This document shows positions 1-6,289 of a DNA stretch of 9,797 bases, in pieces. Each line of letters begins with the position of its first letter. Position 1 is the stretch's first letter. The notes under the pieces are model-generated. The model searched no databases. It saw only the letters and a list, made by a program, of their open reading frames with translations, and had not been told where the DNA came from. Origin of the DNA: Candidatus Zhuqueibacterota bacterium 4484_87 (lineage in GTDB: Bacteria; Zhuqueibacterota; Zhuqueibacteria; Thermofontimicrobiales; Thermofontimicrobiaceae); NCBI GenBank assembly GCA_002085355.1, contig NATN01000063.1:1-9797 (forward strand). The letters run 5' to 3'. Made by a program: the position numbers and the translations under genes.

Positions 1-658
1 CTTGAACCGAAGGACAGGCGAAAGAAGCGATTTGCTCAATTTGCCCCAGTTGAATATTCAATAAAAAATCCATTGTTTCGCCGTTGACGGAAATTGACAT
101 CGGATCTGATGTCTGACACTTTTCACAGGCAAATCCGCCGCGCAGCACTGAGAATCTCAACAAGCCTTGCTTCCGTGTCGTTCCGCAAACCTGGCATTGG
201 TTAAGTTCAGGCTTGAATCCGCTGATGTCCAAAAAACGGAGGATAAACCAAAAAAGGAAATTCATGTATCGTTCCGTTGCACTATTCAGCGAGATCAGCA
301 ATTTCAACAAATTTCGAAAAAGAACAGGATTCGCTTGCTCCAGTTGGGTTCGTTGCACCAGTTCACAGCAAAACATGCCAATGGCGTACTTTTCCAGATT
401 CTCGCGCAAATCGATGAAAGAATCAATAATGTCCGCCTGGCTCAAAAGCTGCAAATCGCGAGTCTCTTTGAAATAATAAACAAGAGAAATATGATTGAGC
501 GGCTCTAAAGTTCCAAAATAGCGGCTTTTCAGTCCGCGAGACCCTTTGGCGATTACTTTTAAAATCCCTTTGGATTTTGTGAACAGAGTCAATATTTTGC
601 TCGTCTCACCCTGCTTCTGCGTCTTTAAAATGATAGCTTCTGTTTTTTGAAGCGACAT
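1..658 (-). CDS. recO: DNA repair protein RecO (3' end cut off by the window edge)
   Basis: RecO works in RecFOR recombinational repair: it binds ssDNA and SSB and, with RecR, loads RecA at gaps. The reading frame is open from an ATG at 658 to the left edge, giving 219 visible residues with no stop. Residues 1-80 have the pattern of the RecO N-terminal OB fold (opening MSLQKTEAIILKT, then GILKVIAKGSRG at 31-42). A helical region follows, then the family's four-cysteine zinc site, Cys155-x2-Cys158 and Cys178-x2-Cys181, preceded by the typical DISGFKPEL stretch at 144-152. Family members are usually around 240-260 residues, so a few dozen C-terminal residues are missing. The gene is last in the visible metG-tatD-ksgA-mgtE-recO run, 138 nt after mgtE. 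Its Shine-Dalgarno is weak (AAAGAG just before the ATG), and no strong promoter is seen in the gap. Identification rests on motifs and fold-like pattern, not on a search. Confidence 0.9.
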   Translation of the reverse strand, partial: MSLQKTEAIILKTQKQGETSKILTLFTKSKGILKVIAKGSRGLKSRYFGTLEPLNHISLVYYFKETRDLQLLSQADIIDSFIDLRENLEKYAIGMFCCELVQRTQLEQANPVLFRNLLKLLISLNSATERYMNFLFWFILRFLDISGFKPELNQCQVCGTTRKQGLLRFSVLRGGFACEKCQTSDPMSISVNGETMDFLLNIQLGQIEQIASFACPSVQ

Positions 659-796
659 GCTCTTTTTCGCTTTAGAATATCGGAAGAAATAACCATATTT
701 TATTTCAAAGAAATACCGCCAACGAGCGCGTTTGCTGAAATTTGCACGGGTAAATCCCCCGACAACCTCTGGTAATTTTTCTCGGAATCTCTCTGA
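659..796. other. mgtE-recO intergenic gap
   Basis: This 138-nt gap has no ORF of note. It holds an imperfect hairpin with arms at 718-724 and 729-735 (7 bp with one mismatch, 4-nt loop). No T-run follows on the minus strand, so I do not call it a terminator. A TAAAAT hexamer upstream of recO could be a -10 box, but no good -35 partner is present. Whether recO is cotranscribed with mgtE or has its own weak promoter cannot be decided from the sequence. Confidence 0.4.
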
Positions 797-2155
797 TTAT
801 GACAGATATGGCAAGAAAATCGTAATCAAACCTAAATAAATCAGCAATCCCACCACATCATTCCACGTCGTAATAAAAGGTCCGGTTGAAATTGCCGGGT
901 CGATATTGATTTTTCTCAACATTACAGGAATAAATGCCCCGACAAATGTAGCGCTCATAATTACAACAAACAACACCGATCCCAGCAGCAATCCAAACCT
1001 CGGCTGTCCAAGGAAAATCGAGACCACACCGAACAAAAATAATCCGCACAAAAAACCGTTCAGCATGGAAACAAAAATTTCGCGAACTAATCGCCGGCGA
1101 ATTTCGAACAAATCGATTTCGCCGGTCGCCATTCCGCGCACCATGATAGTAGAGGATTGAATTCCCGCGTTCCCCCCCATCGCCATAATGATGGGGATGA
1201 AGAATGCCGCCGCGATGATCTGGCTCAGTGACGCCTCGAATCGGCTCAGGGTAAACGCAGAGACCATCTCTCCGGCAAAAGCCACCATGAGCCAGGGCAG
1301 CCGGGCGCGTGATATTTTCAAAATTGAAGTCTCGCGAAACTCTTCCTCATCCGCGATACCAGCCATGCGTTGAAAGTCCTCGGACGCCTCCTCTTCCGCA
1401 ACATCAGCAACATCATCAAAAGTAATTCGTCCGACAAGGTGTCCTTCGTCGTCCACAACAGGCAGCGAGACCAAATCGTACTTTTGCGTGATGCGAGCCA
1501 CTTCTTCCTGATCAACATCAGGCGTCACAGAGATGACATCCGAATCCATAATTTCGGAAATTACGGTTTTTGAATCAGCCAGAATCAGATCCTTGAGCGT
1601 AACTGTACCGACCAATTTTTGATCCTCATCCACGACCCAGATATTGTATAAATCTTCCACTTCTTCTGCCTGCGAACGGATTTGCTGAATCACCTGCTCC
1701 ACCGTCATATTCTGATTCACGGCGATGTACTCTTTCGCCATGATTCCGCCGGCAGTGTCCTCCTCGTGGCGGATTAGTTCCAGTACTTCTTCGGAATCCT
1801 CTTTGTCAATACGCTGCAGAACTTTGTGCGCTACTTCTTCCGGCAATTCAGCGACAAGGTCGGTGGCATCATCGGAGTCCATCTCATCAACGATTTCAGT
1901 GATGCGGTTTTCATCCAGATCGTCCAAAATTTTATCCAGCGAAACATCGTCCAATTCGCTGATTACTTCCGAGGCAAAATCAGCGTCCAACAGACTGAAG
2001 ATATAATGTTTGTCCTCATGGCTCAAATAATGAATAATTTCTGCGACATCAGCCGGATGCAGCCCCACAAGGATATTACGGATCATCGAGTCATCTTTTT
2101 TAGCAATCAGAAAATTGAGATCTTCCACAATATCCCGAATATCATTCACATCCAT
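797..2155 (-). CDS. mgtE: Magnesium transporter MgtE
   Basis: MgtE is an inner-membrane, Mg2+-gated Mg2+ channel that works as a dimer. At 452 residues this is the usual full length with all domains. An acidic, helical MgtE N domain spans about 25-132 (many Asp/Glu, e.g. DSDDATDL at 93-100). Two CBS domains lie at about 138-195 and 203-255. A linking helix leads into five membrane segments at roughly 286-304, 309-329, 359-382, 387-410 and 424-449. The family signature PIIMAMGGNAGIQSS is at 321-335. Asp433 in the last segment is in the place of the pore Asp known from Thermus MgtE. In that protein, Mg2+ bound between the N and CBS domains closes the pore, so gating is probably built in. No M-box-like leader is present because the gene follows ksgA by only 11 nt. 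Translation starts at an ATG with a GGAGG 7 nt upstream. Confidence 0.97.
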   Translation of the reverse strand: MDVNDIRDIVEDLNFLIAKKDDSMIRNILVGLHPADVAEIIHYLSHEDKHYIFSLLDADFASEVISELDDVSLDKILDDLDENRITEIVDEMDSDDATDLVAELPEEVAHKVLQRIDKEDSEEVLELIRHEEDTAGGIMAKEYIAVNQNMTVEQVIQQIRSQAEEVEDLYNIWVVDEDQKLVGTVTLKDLILADSKTVISEIMDSDVISVTPDVDQEEVARITQKYDLVSLPVVDDEGHLVGRITFDDVADVAEEEASEDFQRMAGIADEEEFRETSILKISRARLPWLMVAFAGEMVSAFTLSRFEASLSQIIAAAFFIPIIMAMGGNAGIQSSTIMVRGMATGEIDLFEIRRRLVREIFVSMLNGFLCGLFLFGVVSIFLGQPRFGLLLGSVLFVVIMSATFVGAFIPVMLRKINIDPAISTGPFITTWNDVVGLLIYLGLITIFLPYLS

Positions 2156-2162
2156 TGTCCAG

Positions 2163-2167
2163 CCTCC
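2163..2167 (-). promoter_or_regulatory. Shine-Dalgarno of mgtE, touching the ksgA stop codon
   Basis: On the minus strand a GGAGG begins at the last base of the ksgA TAG stop (2167-2169) and lies 7 nt before the mgtE ATG. It fixes the mgtE start. It also implies that ribosomes finishing ksgA sit on the mgtE initiation site, so the two genes are probably cotranscribed and translationally coupled. It is the best ribosome-binding site in the window. Confidence 0.8.
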
Positions 2168-2988
2168 TAACTCCTGATTTGCTTCTGTGCAATCTGTTGA
2201 GCCAATGCAACAAATTCCTCGACTCGGAGCTGTTCAGGTCTTCTTTCAAAATTAAAATCAATCTTGTCCCAATCCACGGATAAATCAGTCGTTTTTTGTA
2301 ATGAATTGCGCAACATTTTTCTGCGCTGACCAAATCCGCGCTTGACGATTTCCGTAAAAATTTTCAGTTCAGTGCCAGCGATTGGCAAATGCTGTCGCAT
2401 TTTCAGCCGGATGACGGCAGAAGTGACATCCGGTTTGGGTGCAAAAACATGTCGCGATACGTGAAATAGTTTTTCCACTTCTGCGTAAAATTGACAAAAA
2501 ACCGCCAGAATACCGTAATCTTTGCAGTTAGGCGCAGCAGCCATGCGATCGGCAACTTCACGCTGAATCATAAAAACTGCTGTGCTGATTTTTTCCCGAT
2601 GTTCAAATAATTTAAAAAAAATCTGGCTTGTAATATGATACGGTACATTTCCGATGACTTTCCAACGATGCCTTGAATTCAACACAGAGGTCAAATCCAG
2701 TTTCAGTACATCTTCATTGAGCAAACGAAAATTTTCAGCTTCGCCAAATCTTTCTGATAATTGCGCTACGAGCGCACGATCAATTTCCACGGCTAAAAGT
2801 TTTCCCGCTGATTCAACTAAATATTTTGTTAAGACACCTCTGCCGGGACCTATTTCCAAAACAGCATCAGAAGGTGTGATTTCCAACGCAGCTACGATCT
2901 TGCGTGCAATATTTTCATCAATTAAAAAATTTTGCCCCAGACTTTTTTTGGGTCGGAGCAAAGAATGTTTTTTGTTTTCTTTTTTCAA
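2167..2988 (-). CDS. rsmA: 16S rRNA (A1518/A1519-N6)-dimethyltransferase RsmA/KsgA
   Basis: KsgA uses four S-adenosylmethionines to dimethylate the two adjacent adenosines in helix 45 of 16S rRNA, a late step in small-subunit assembly; its loss gives kasugamycin resistance. The 273 residues are the normal length. The N-terminal RPKKSLGQNFL at 12-22 is diagnostic. SAM motif I is EIGPGRGVLT at 45-54, the ribose-binding acid is Glu68 in VEID, and the catalytic loop is NVPYHI at 114-119 (Val for the usual Leu of NLPY). The C-terminal domain carries FGQRRKMLRNSL at 219-230. The start is a TTG: an in-frame TGA lies 12 nt upstream and no ATG exists between it and the conserved N-terminus. A second TTG at codon 10 is possible. 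The upstream Shine-Dalgarno is poor, and the gene sits directly behind a repeat-filled gap, so expression is probably modest or depends on readthrough from tatD. Confidence 0.96.
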   Translation of the reverse strand: MKKENKKHSLLRPKKSLGQNFLIDENIARKIVAALEITPSDAVLEIGPGRGVLTKYLVESAGKLLAVEIDRALVAQLSERFGEAENFRLLNEDVLKLDLTSVLNSRHRWKVIGNVPYHITSQIFFKLFEHREKISTAVFMIQREVADRMAAAPNCKDYGILAVFCQFYAEVEKLFHVSRHVFAPKPDVTSAVIRLKMRQHLPIAGTELKIFTEIVKRGFGQRRKMLRNSLQKTTDLSVDWDKIDFNFERRPEQLRVEEFVALAQQIAQKQIRS

Positions 2989-3007
2989 TTTATATCTTCA
3001 AATGAAG

Positions 3008-3056
3008 AGTTCATAGTTTAAAGTTCAGAGTCTGAAGCTAATAGTTCACAGTTTTT
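3008..3056 (+). repeat. Degenerate 7-bp tandem repeat array A (7 units)
   Basis: Seven consecutive in-phase heptamers of the form AGTTCAN cover this stretch. Unit starts are at 3008, 3015, 3022, 3029, 3036, 3043 and 3050. Every unit begins with AG, and most begin with AGTT. Divergence is highest in units 4 and 5 (AGTCTGA, AGCTAAT). The array lies immediately upstream of ksgA, separated from the TTG start by about 19 nt. It contains no ORF. The period is visible directly; a function is not. Confidence 0.75.
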
Positions 3057-3065
3057 TGGCAGATA

Positions 3066-3128
3066 ATTCAGAATTTCATACTCCAAACGCGAAGCCCCAA
3101 ACTCGAAACTCAAAGCCCAAAACTCTAA
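3066..3128 (-). repeat. Degenerate 7-bp tandem repeat array B (about 9 units), opposite orientation to array A
   Basis: Read on the minus strand, this stretch is a run of heptamers with consensus TTNGAGT (ACTCNAA on the plus strand). The best units begin on the plus strand at 3080, 3087, 3094, 3101, 3108, 3115 and 3122, with two weaker in-phase units at 3066 and 3073. It ends 7 nt before the tatD stop codon. With array A it fills nearly all of the tatD-ksgA gap. The AGTT core of array A and the AACT/ACTC core of array B are near-complementary, so the two could fold on each other as an imperfect long stem in the tatD-ksgA transcript. Confidence 0.7.
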
Positions 3129-3135
3129 CAAAAAT

Positions 3136-3942
3136 TTACCCAGGAATGGCAACGTCTATCCCAAACAATTGCTTCACGTTCCTGTTTGTAGTTTTTGCCA
3201 AATCTTTCATGGAAATATTTTTCGCTTCCGCAATTTTCTCGGCAATCCGGATTACAAAAGCCGGTTCGCATCGTTTCCCGCGAAACGGCACCGGCGCCAT
3301 GAACGGCGAATCAGTTTCCAAAAGGAGCCGATCCAGCGGTGCGTATTTGGTAACCAACTCCAAAGCTGACGAATTTTTGAACGTGACCACGCCGGTGAAA
3401 GAGACAAAAAAGCCCAGATCAAGAACGCGTTTTAGTTCTTCTTTTGTTCCGGTGAAGCAATGAAAAACGCCAGAAGTTTTATTTTTGTAATCTCCTTCCA
3501 AAATCGCCAGCGTGTCTTCCCAGGCATCGCGATTGTGAATAATCACCGGCATCCCTAATCGCTCGGCAAGATCGAGCTGACTGCGAAATTCTATTCGCTG
3601 AATATTTTTCGGACACCGATCCCAATAGTAATCCAGCCCAATCTCGCCAATGGCAACAACCTTCTTATTCAGGGCGAGCTCTCCCAATTGATCGGGATAA
3701 TCCGGCGCGGCCAGATTTGCATCGTTGGGATGTAGCCCCACGGCGGCAAAAAGCGTTTCGTGCTCCTGTGCCATTTCTGTCACCGCGCGGCTGGTCTTTA
3801 CATCAATGCCCACGTTGATGATAGCAGCGACTCCTGCATTGCGGGCATTTTCTATCACCTCTGCCCTGTCATTGTCAAATCGGTCAAAGAACAAGTGGGC
3901 GTGCGTATCTACGATTGAAAGATTAACTGATTTTTGAGCCAT
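3136..3942 (-). CDS. tatD: TatD-family metal-dependent hydrolase (probable DNase)
   Basis: TatD-family proteins are TIM-barrel, two-metal hydrolases. Characterised members are 3'-5' exonucleases acting on DNA, linked to DNA repair, and some members may act on tRNA or other substrates. The 268 residues match the family length. Expected metal ligands are all present: His14 and His16 in DTHAHL, Glu100 in GEIGLDY, His136 in IIHNR, His161 in FHCF and Asp211 in ETDSP. The signature after Asp211 reads RGKRCEP at 221-227, with Cys where Asn is usual. The ATG start lies inside metG (20-nt overlap, different frame), and an ATG at that place gives the standard N-terminus, so translation is probably coupled to metG. 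A metG-tatD pair is common in bacteria (metS-yabD in Bacillus). The orthologue may be closer to YcfH/YabD than to E. coli TatD itself. Confidence 0.92.
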   Translation of the reverse strand: MAQKSVNLSIVDTHAHLFFDRFDNDRAEVIENARNAGVAAIINVGIDVKTSRAVTEMAQEHETLFAAVGLHPNDANLAAPDYPDQLGELALNKKVVAIGEIGLDYYWDRCPKNIQRIEFRSQLDLAERLGMPVIIHNRDAWEDTLAILEGDYKNKTSGVFHCFTGTKEELKRVLDLGFFVSFTGVVTFKNSSALELVTKYAPLDRLLLETDSPFMAPVPFRGKRCEPAFVIRIAEKIAEAKNISMKDLAKTTNRNVKQLFGIDVAIPG

Positions 3943-5989
3943 TGGCGATCTCGTTATCCACTGTCAGCAATGTCAAATTTCCTTCGCTATCCGAAGCGGC
4001 AAGCAACATGCCGTTGGATTCCACGCCACGAATTTTCGCCGGTTCAAGATTGGCAACGACGATGATTCTCTTTCCGACCAATTCTTCCGGAGAATAATGT
4101 TGGGCAATCCCGGCGACGATTTGCCGCTTTTCTTCACCCAAATCGATTTGCAATTGCAACAATTTATCAGCTTTTTCTACTTTTTTCGCTTCCAGAATTG
4201 TCGCCACGCGCAATTCTACTTTTTTGAAATCATCAAAAGAAATTCGTTCCATTTCCGTTTCCTTTTTTTCTACTGCTTTTTGTTCGTTCGGTGCTCCTGC
4301 CTGTTGCAGCCGTTCGATCTCTTTCTGAATGACATCATCTTCTATTTTAGTGAACAAAATCTCCGCCGGTTGAATCTCTGCGCCATCATCCAACGTCAGT
4401 TTTGTCGCATCGTCCCAGGTTTGCGAATTCTCAACATTCAACATTTTCCAAATCCGCCGGGCGGTAAATGGGAGCACCGGCTCGGCAACAATGGACAAAG
4501 TCTTTGCTGTTTGCAAACAAAGATTTATCGTTGTCGCGCACGCTTGCGGATTCTCTTTTCGCGTTTTCCACGGTTCTTTATCATTGAAATATTTATTGGC
4601 AAATCGCGCCAAATCCATAAATTCACGAATGTAATTTTTAAACTGATACTTTTCGATTAACTCCCCAAGCCGGGACGGATAAGTTTTGATTTTTTCCACA
4701 AGCTGACGATCCATTTCATCCAATTCGCCCAACGGAGGCACTTTTCCCGAAAAATATTTGTGCGCGAAAGTGACGGTTCGATTGACAAAATTGCCCAGAA
4801 TATCCGCCAGCTCATTGTTGTGGCGCGCTTGAAAATCTTTCCAGGAAAAATCAGCGTCACGCGTCTCCGGCAGATTACCCGCCAGTACATAGCGCAGCGA
4901 GTCCGGTTCAAACTTCTGCAAATAATCGTCCAGCCACACCGCATAGTTCCGGCTGGTGGATAATTTATTCCCTTCCAGATTGAGAAACTCATTTGCTGGC
5001 ACGTTCTCAGGCAACACGTAATCGCCGTGCTCCATCAACATCGCAGGAAAAATGATACAATGAAAAACAATGTTGTCTTTGCCGATGAAATGAATCAGAC
5101 GCGTGGACTGATCCTGCCAGTACGCCTTCCACAAATCAGGATCGCCTTTCTCTTCAGCCCATTCTATGGTCGCAGAAATGTAACCGATCGGCGCATCAAA
5201 CCAGACATACAGCACCTTTCCAGATGCATCGATGCCATGCTCGCGGGCAATATCTTCGGGAATACTCACACCCCAGGGTAAATCCCGGGTCACCGCGCGA
5301 TCTTTTAATCCGTCCGCAAACCAGCTTTTAATTTGTCCCAGCACATTGGGTTTCCAATCCTGATGCTCGTTGATCCATTTCTCCAATTTTTTCTGGAACC
5401 GCGCCAGCGGCAAATACCAGTGCACAGTCTCCTTCATCACAGGTTCCGCATTGGTAATAGCGCTGCGCGGATCGATCAAATCCGCAGGGCTGAGCGAAGA
5501 ACCGCATTTTTCACATTGATCACCGTAAGCATCTTCGTACCCGCACTTGGGGCAGGTGCCGCGAACGAAACGATCTGCCAGAAAAATTTTCGCTTCCGGA
5601 TCGTACAACTGTTTTTCTTTTTTTACAATAAAAATATTTTTCTCATTCAATCGACGAAAAAAGTCCTGACTGGTGCGATGATGCACCGGCGAAGATGTCC
5701 TGCCGTAAAAATCGAAACTCATCCCAAATGCGGCAAAACTCTTTTTATTCAATTCATGATAACGATCCACAATATCCTGCGGTGAGACACCCTCTGCCCG
5801 CGCGCGCAGCATGATCGGCACGCCGTGTTCATCAGAGCCGCAAATATAGATAACATCCGATCCTTTCAAACGATGGTAGCGAACGAAAATGTCCGCAGGC
5901 AAATAAGCGCCAGCAAGATGACCTAAATGGATGGGGCCATTTGCATAAGGCAAGGCGCTGGTGACTAATATGCGTTGCTTTGACTCCAA
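3923..5989 (-). CDS. metG: Methionyl-tRNA synthetase with C-terminal tRNA-binding domain
   Basis: MetG charges tRNA-Met, both initiator and elongator, with methionine in the cytoplasm. The 688 residues hold the class I catalytic core and a C-terminal OB-fold. The HIGH motif is HLGH at 21-24. A zinc knuckle has Cys146-x2-Cys149 and Cys159-x2-Cys162. The KMSKS-type loop reads KLSTSR at 342-347, a common variant in this enzyme. The anticodon-binding helical domain spans about 385-545, including the WKDF and HNNELAD segments. A charged linker at about 555-582 leads to a Trbp111-like tRNA-binding domain at 583-688, which normally mediates dimerisation. The start is TTG at 5989, chosen because AAAGGA lies 7 nt upstream and the protein then begins MESKQRILVTSALPYANG, the usual N-terminus; no suitable ATG exists there. 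It is first in its unit, after a 291-nt gap with terminators and a candidate promoter. Confidence 0.97.
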   Translation of the reverse strand: MESKQRILVTSALPYANGPIHLGHLAGAYLPADIFVRYHRLKGSDVIYICGSDEHGVPIMLRARAEGVSPQDIVDRYHELNKKSFAAFGMSFDFYGRTSSPVHHRTSQDFFRRLNEKNIFIVKKEKQLYDPEAKIFLADRFVRGTCPKCGYEDAYGDQCEKCGSSLSPADLIDPRSAITNAEPVMKETVHWYLPLARFQKKLEKWINEHQDWKPNVLGQIKSWFADGLKDRAVTRDLPWGVSIPEDIAREHGIDASGKVLYVWFDAPIGYISATIEWAEEKGDPDLWKAYWQDQSTRLIHFIGKDNIVFHCIIFPAMLMEHGDYVLPENVPANEFLNLEGNKLSTSRNYAVWLDDYLQKFEPDSLRYVLAGNLPETRDADFSWKDFQARHNNELADILGNFVNRTVTFAHKYFSGKVPPLGELDEMDRQLVEKIKTYPSRLGELIEKYQFKNYIREFMDLARFANKYFNDKEPWKTRKENPQACATTINLCLQTAKTLSIVAEPVLPFTARRIWKMLNVENSQTWDDATKLTLDDGAEIQPAEILFTKIEDDVIQKEIERLQQAGAPNEQKAVEKKETEMERISFDDFKKVELRVATILEAKKVEKADKLLQLQIDLGEEKRQIVAGIAQHYSPEELVGKRIIVVANLEPAKIRGVESNGMLLAASDSEGNLTLLTVDNEIANGSKIS

Positions 5990-5996
5990 AACTATA

Positions 5997-6002
5997 TCCT
6001 TT
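5997..6002 (-). promoter_or_regulatory. Shine-Dalgarno that fixes the TTG start of metG
   Basis: AAAGGA on the minus strand ends 7 nt before the TTG at 5987-5989. This is good spacing and is the main reason, with the N-terminal homology pattern, for accepting a TTG start. Confidence 0.7.
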
Positions 6003-6018
6003 CTCTTTTTCGATTGTA

Positions 6019-6047
6019 ATTATTGCCGGTTGACAAATATCAACCAA
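6019..6047 (-). promoter_or_regulatory. Candidate sigma70-type promoter for metG
   Basis: On the minus strand, TTGGTT (6042-6047) is followed after 17 nt by AATAAT (6019-6024, five of six bases of the -10 consensus). Transcription would begin near 6012 and leave a leader of about 23 nt carrying the metG Shine-Dalgarno. The -35 is weak (three of six). The position, downstream of two terminators and just before metG, supports it more than the sequence does. In AT-rich DNA such matches are cheap. Confidence 0.4.
6028..6045. repeat. 18-bp inverted repeat GGTTGA-N6-TCAACC over the metG promoter
   Basis: Perfect 6-bp arms at 6028-6033 and 6040-6045 with a 6-nt spacer. It overlaps the -35 and spacer of the candidate metG promoter, the place where a repressor operator often lies. 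The metG promoter predicted here would start downstream of it, so it would act as DNA rather than as leader RNA. No cognate regulator is in the window. Confidence 0.45.
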
Positions 6048-6134
6048 ATTACACTGTTTGCTTTTCAGTGAAAACTATTCCAATATCTTCCGCTGGCTGC
6101 GGGAAAACAACTTTCAGATTTGGGCAGATAAATG

Positions 6135-6161
6135 AAAAACAGCAATCGAAGTGCTGTTTTT
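6135..6161 (-). terminator. Terminator-like hairpin in the ricT-metG gap
   Basis: A perfect 10-bp stem, AAAAACAGCA pairing with TGCTGTTTTT, with arms at 6135-6144 and 6152-6161 and a 7-nt loop. On either strand the 3' arm ends in five Ts, so it could terminate both ways, though there is no extra T-run outside the stem. It is a second barrier about 120 nt behind the ricT stop. Confidence 0.6.
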
Positions 6162-6263
6162 GCCTTCGCCGATGAGAAAATAGCACATGAAGATATTCCC
6201 TTTAGTGTCAGTTCGGGAAAGCCATATCCATGAATATCGAAAAAACCGCACAAAACTTCTTTG

Positions 6264-6289
6264 AAAAAATAATGCCAAAATCAGGCATT
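6264..6289 (-). terminator. Intrinsic terminator at the end of ricT
   Basis: On the minus strand AATGCC (6284-6289) pairs with GGCATT (6271-6276) across a 7-nt loop, and six Ts follow at 6264-6269 after a single A. The ricT stop codon TGA (6281-6283) lies in the loop, so the hairpin forms only after the ribosome leaves. The stem is short (6 bp), but its place and the T-run make it the likely end of the LytM-holB-ricT transcript. Confidence 0.7.

Larger units (their letters stand above)
5990..6280. other. 291-nt intergenic region between ricT and metG
   Basis: No credible gene is present: a 62-codon minus-strand frame at 6065-6253 resembles nothing and has no good Shine-Dalgarno. From ricT towards metG the region holds a terminator at the ricT stop, about 95 nt of unremarkable sequence, a second terminator-like hairpin (6135-6161), a 5-bp inverted repeat CACTG/CAGTG (6052-6070), a GGTTGA/TCAACC inverted repeat (6028-6045) across a candidate promoter (6019-6047), and the metG Shine-Dalgarno at 5997-6002. 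It is the clear boundary between the two minus-strand units. Confidence 0.6.

Noticed and set aside
167..508. 113-codon plus-strand frame at the left end
   Set aside because: Antisense to recO, whose zinc-site cysteines and N-terminal pattern show that the minus strand is coding.
718..735. Terminator between mgtE and recO
   Set aside because: The stem has a mismatch and no T-run follows it on the minus strand.
3008..3128. CRISPR-like array
   Set aside because: The unit is 7 bp, tandem and degenerate, with no spacers and no cas genes.
3056..3463. 135-codon plus-strand frame over the heptad repeats and the tatD 3' end
   Set aside because: Antisense to tatD catalytic residues, and its first part is translated repeat array.
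4097..4660. 187-codon plus-strand frame opposite metG
   Set aside because: It lies fully antisense to a well-conserved synthetase domain; its Phe-rich composition is what the reverse strand of Lys/Glu-rich coding DNA gives.
6030..6035. Plus-strand TTGACA in the metG upstream gap
   Set aside because: The base positions 17 nt downstream read ACTGTT, not a -10, and no plus-strand gene follows; it is part of the GGTTGA/TCAACC repeat.
6065..6253. 62-codon minus-strand frame in the ricT-metG gap
   Set aside because: No good Shine-Dalgarno, no recognisable pattern, and it contains a terminator-like hairpin inside it.
5990..6280. T-box or other riboswitch leader for metG
   Set aside because: The predicted leader is only about 23 nt, and I see no T-box core sequence or antiterminator in the gap.
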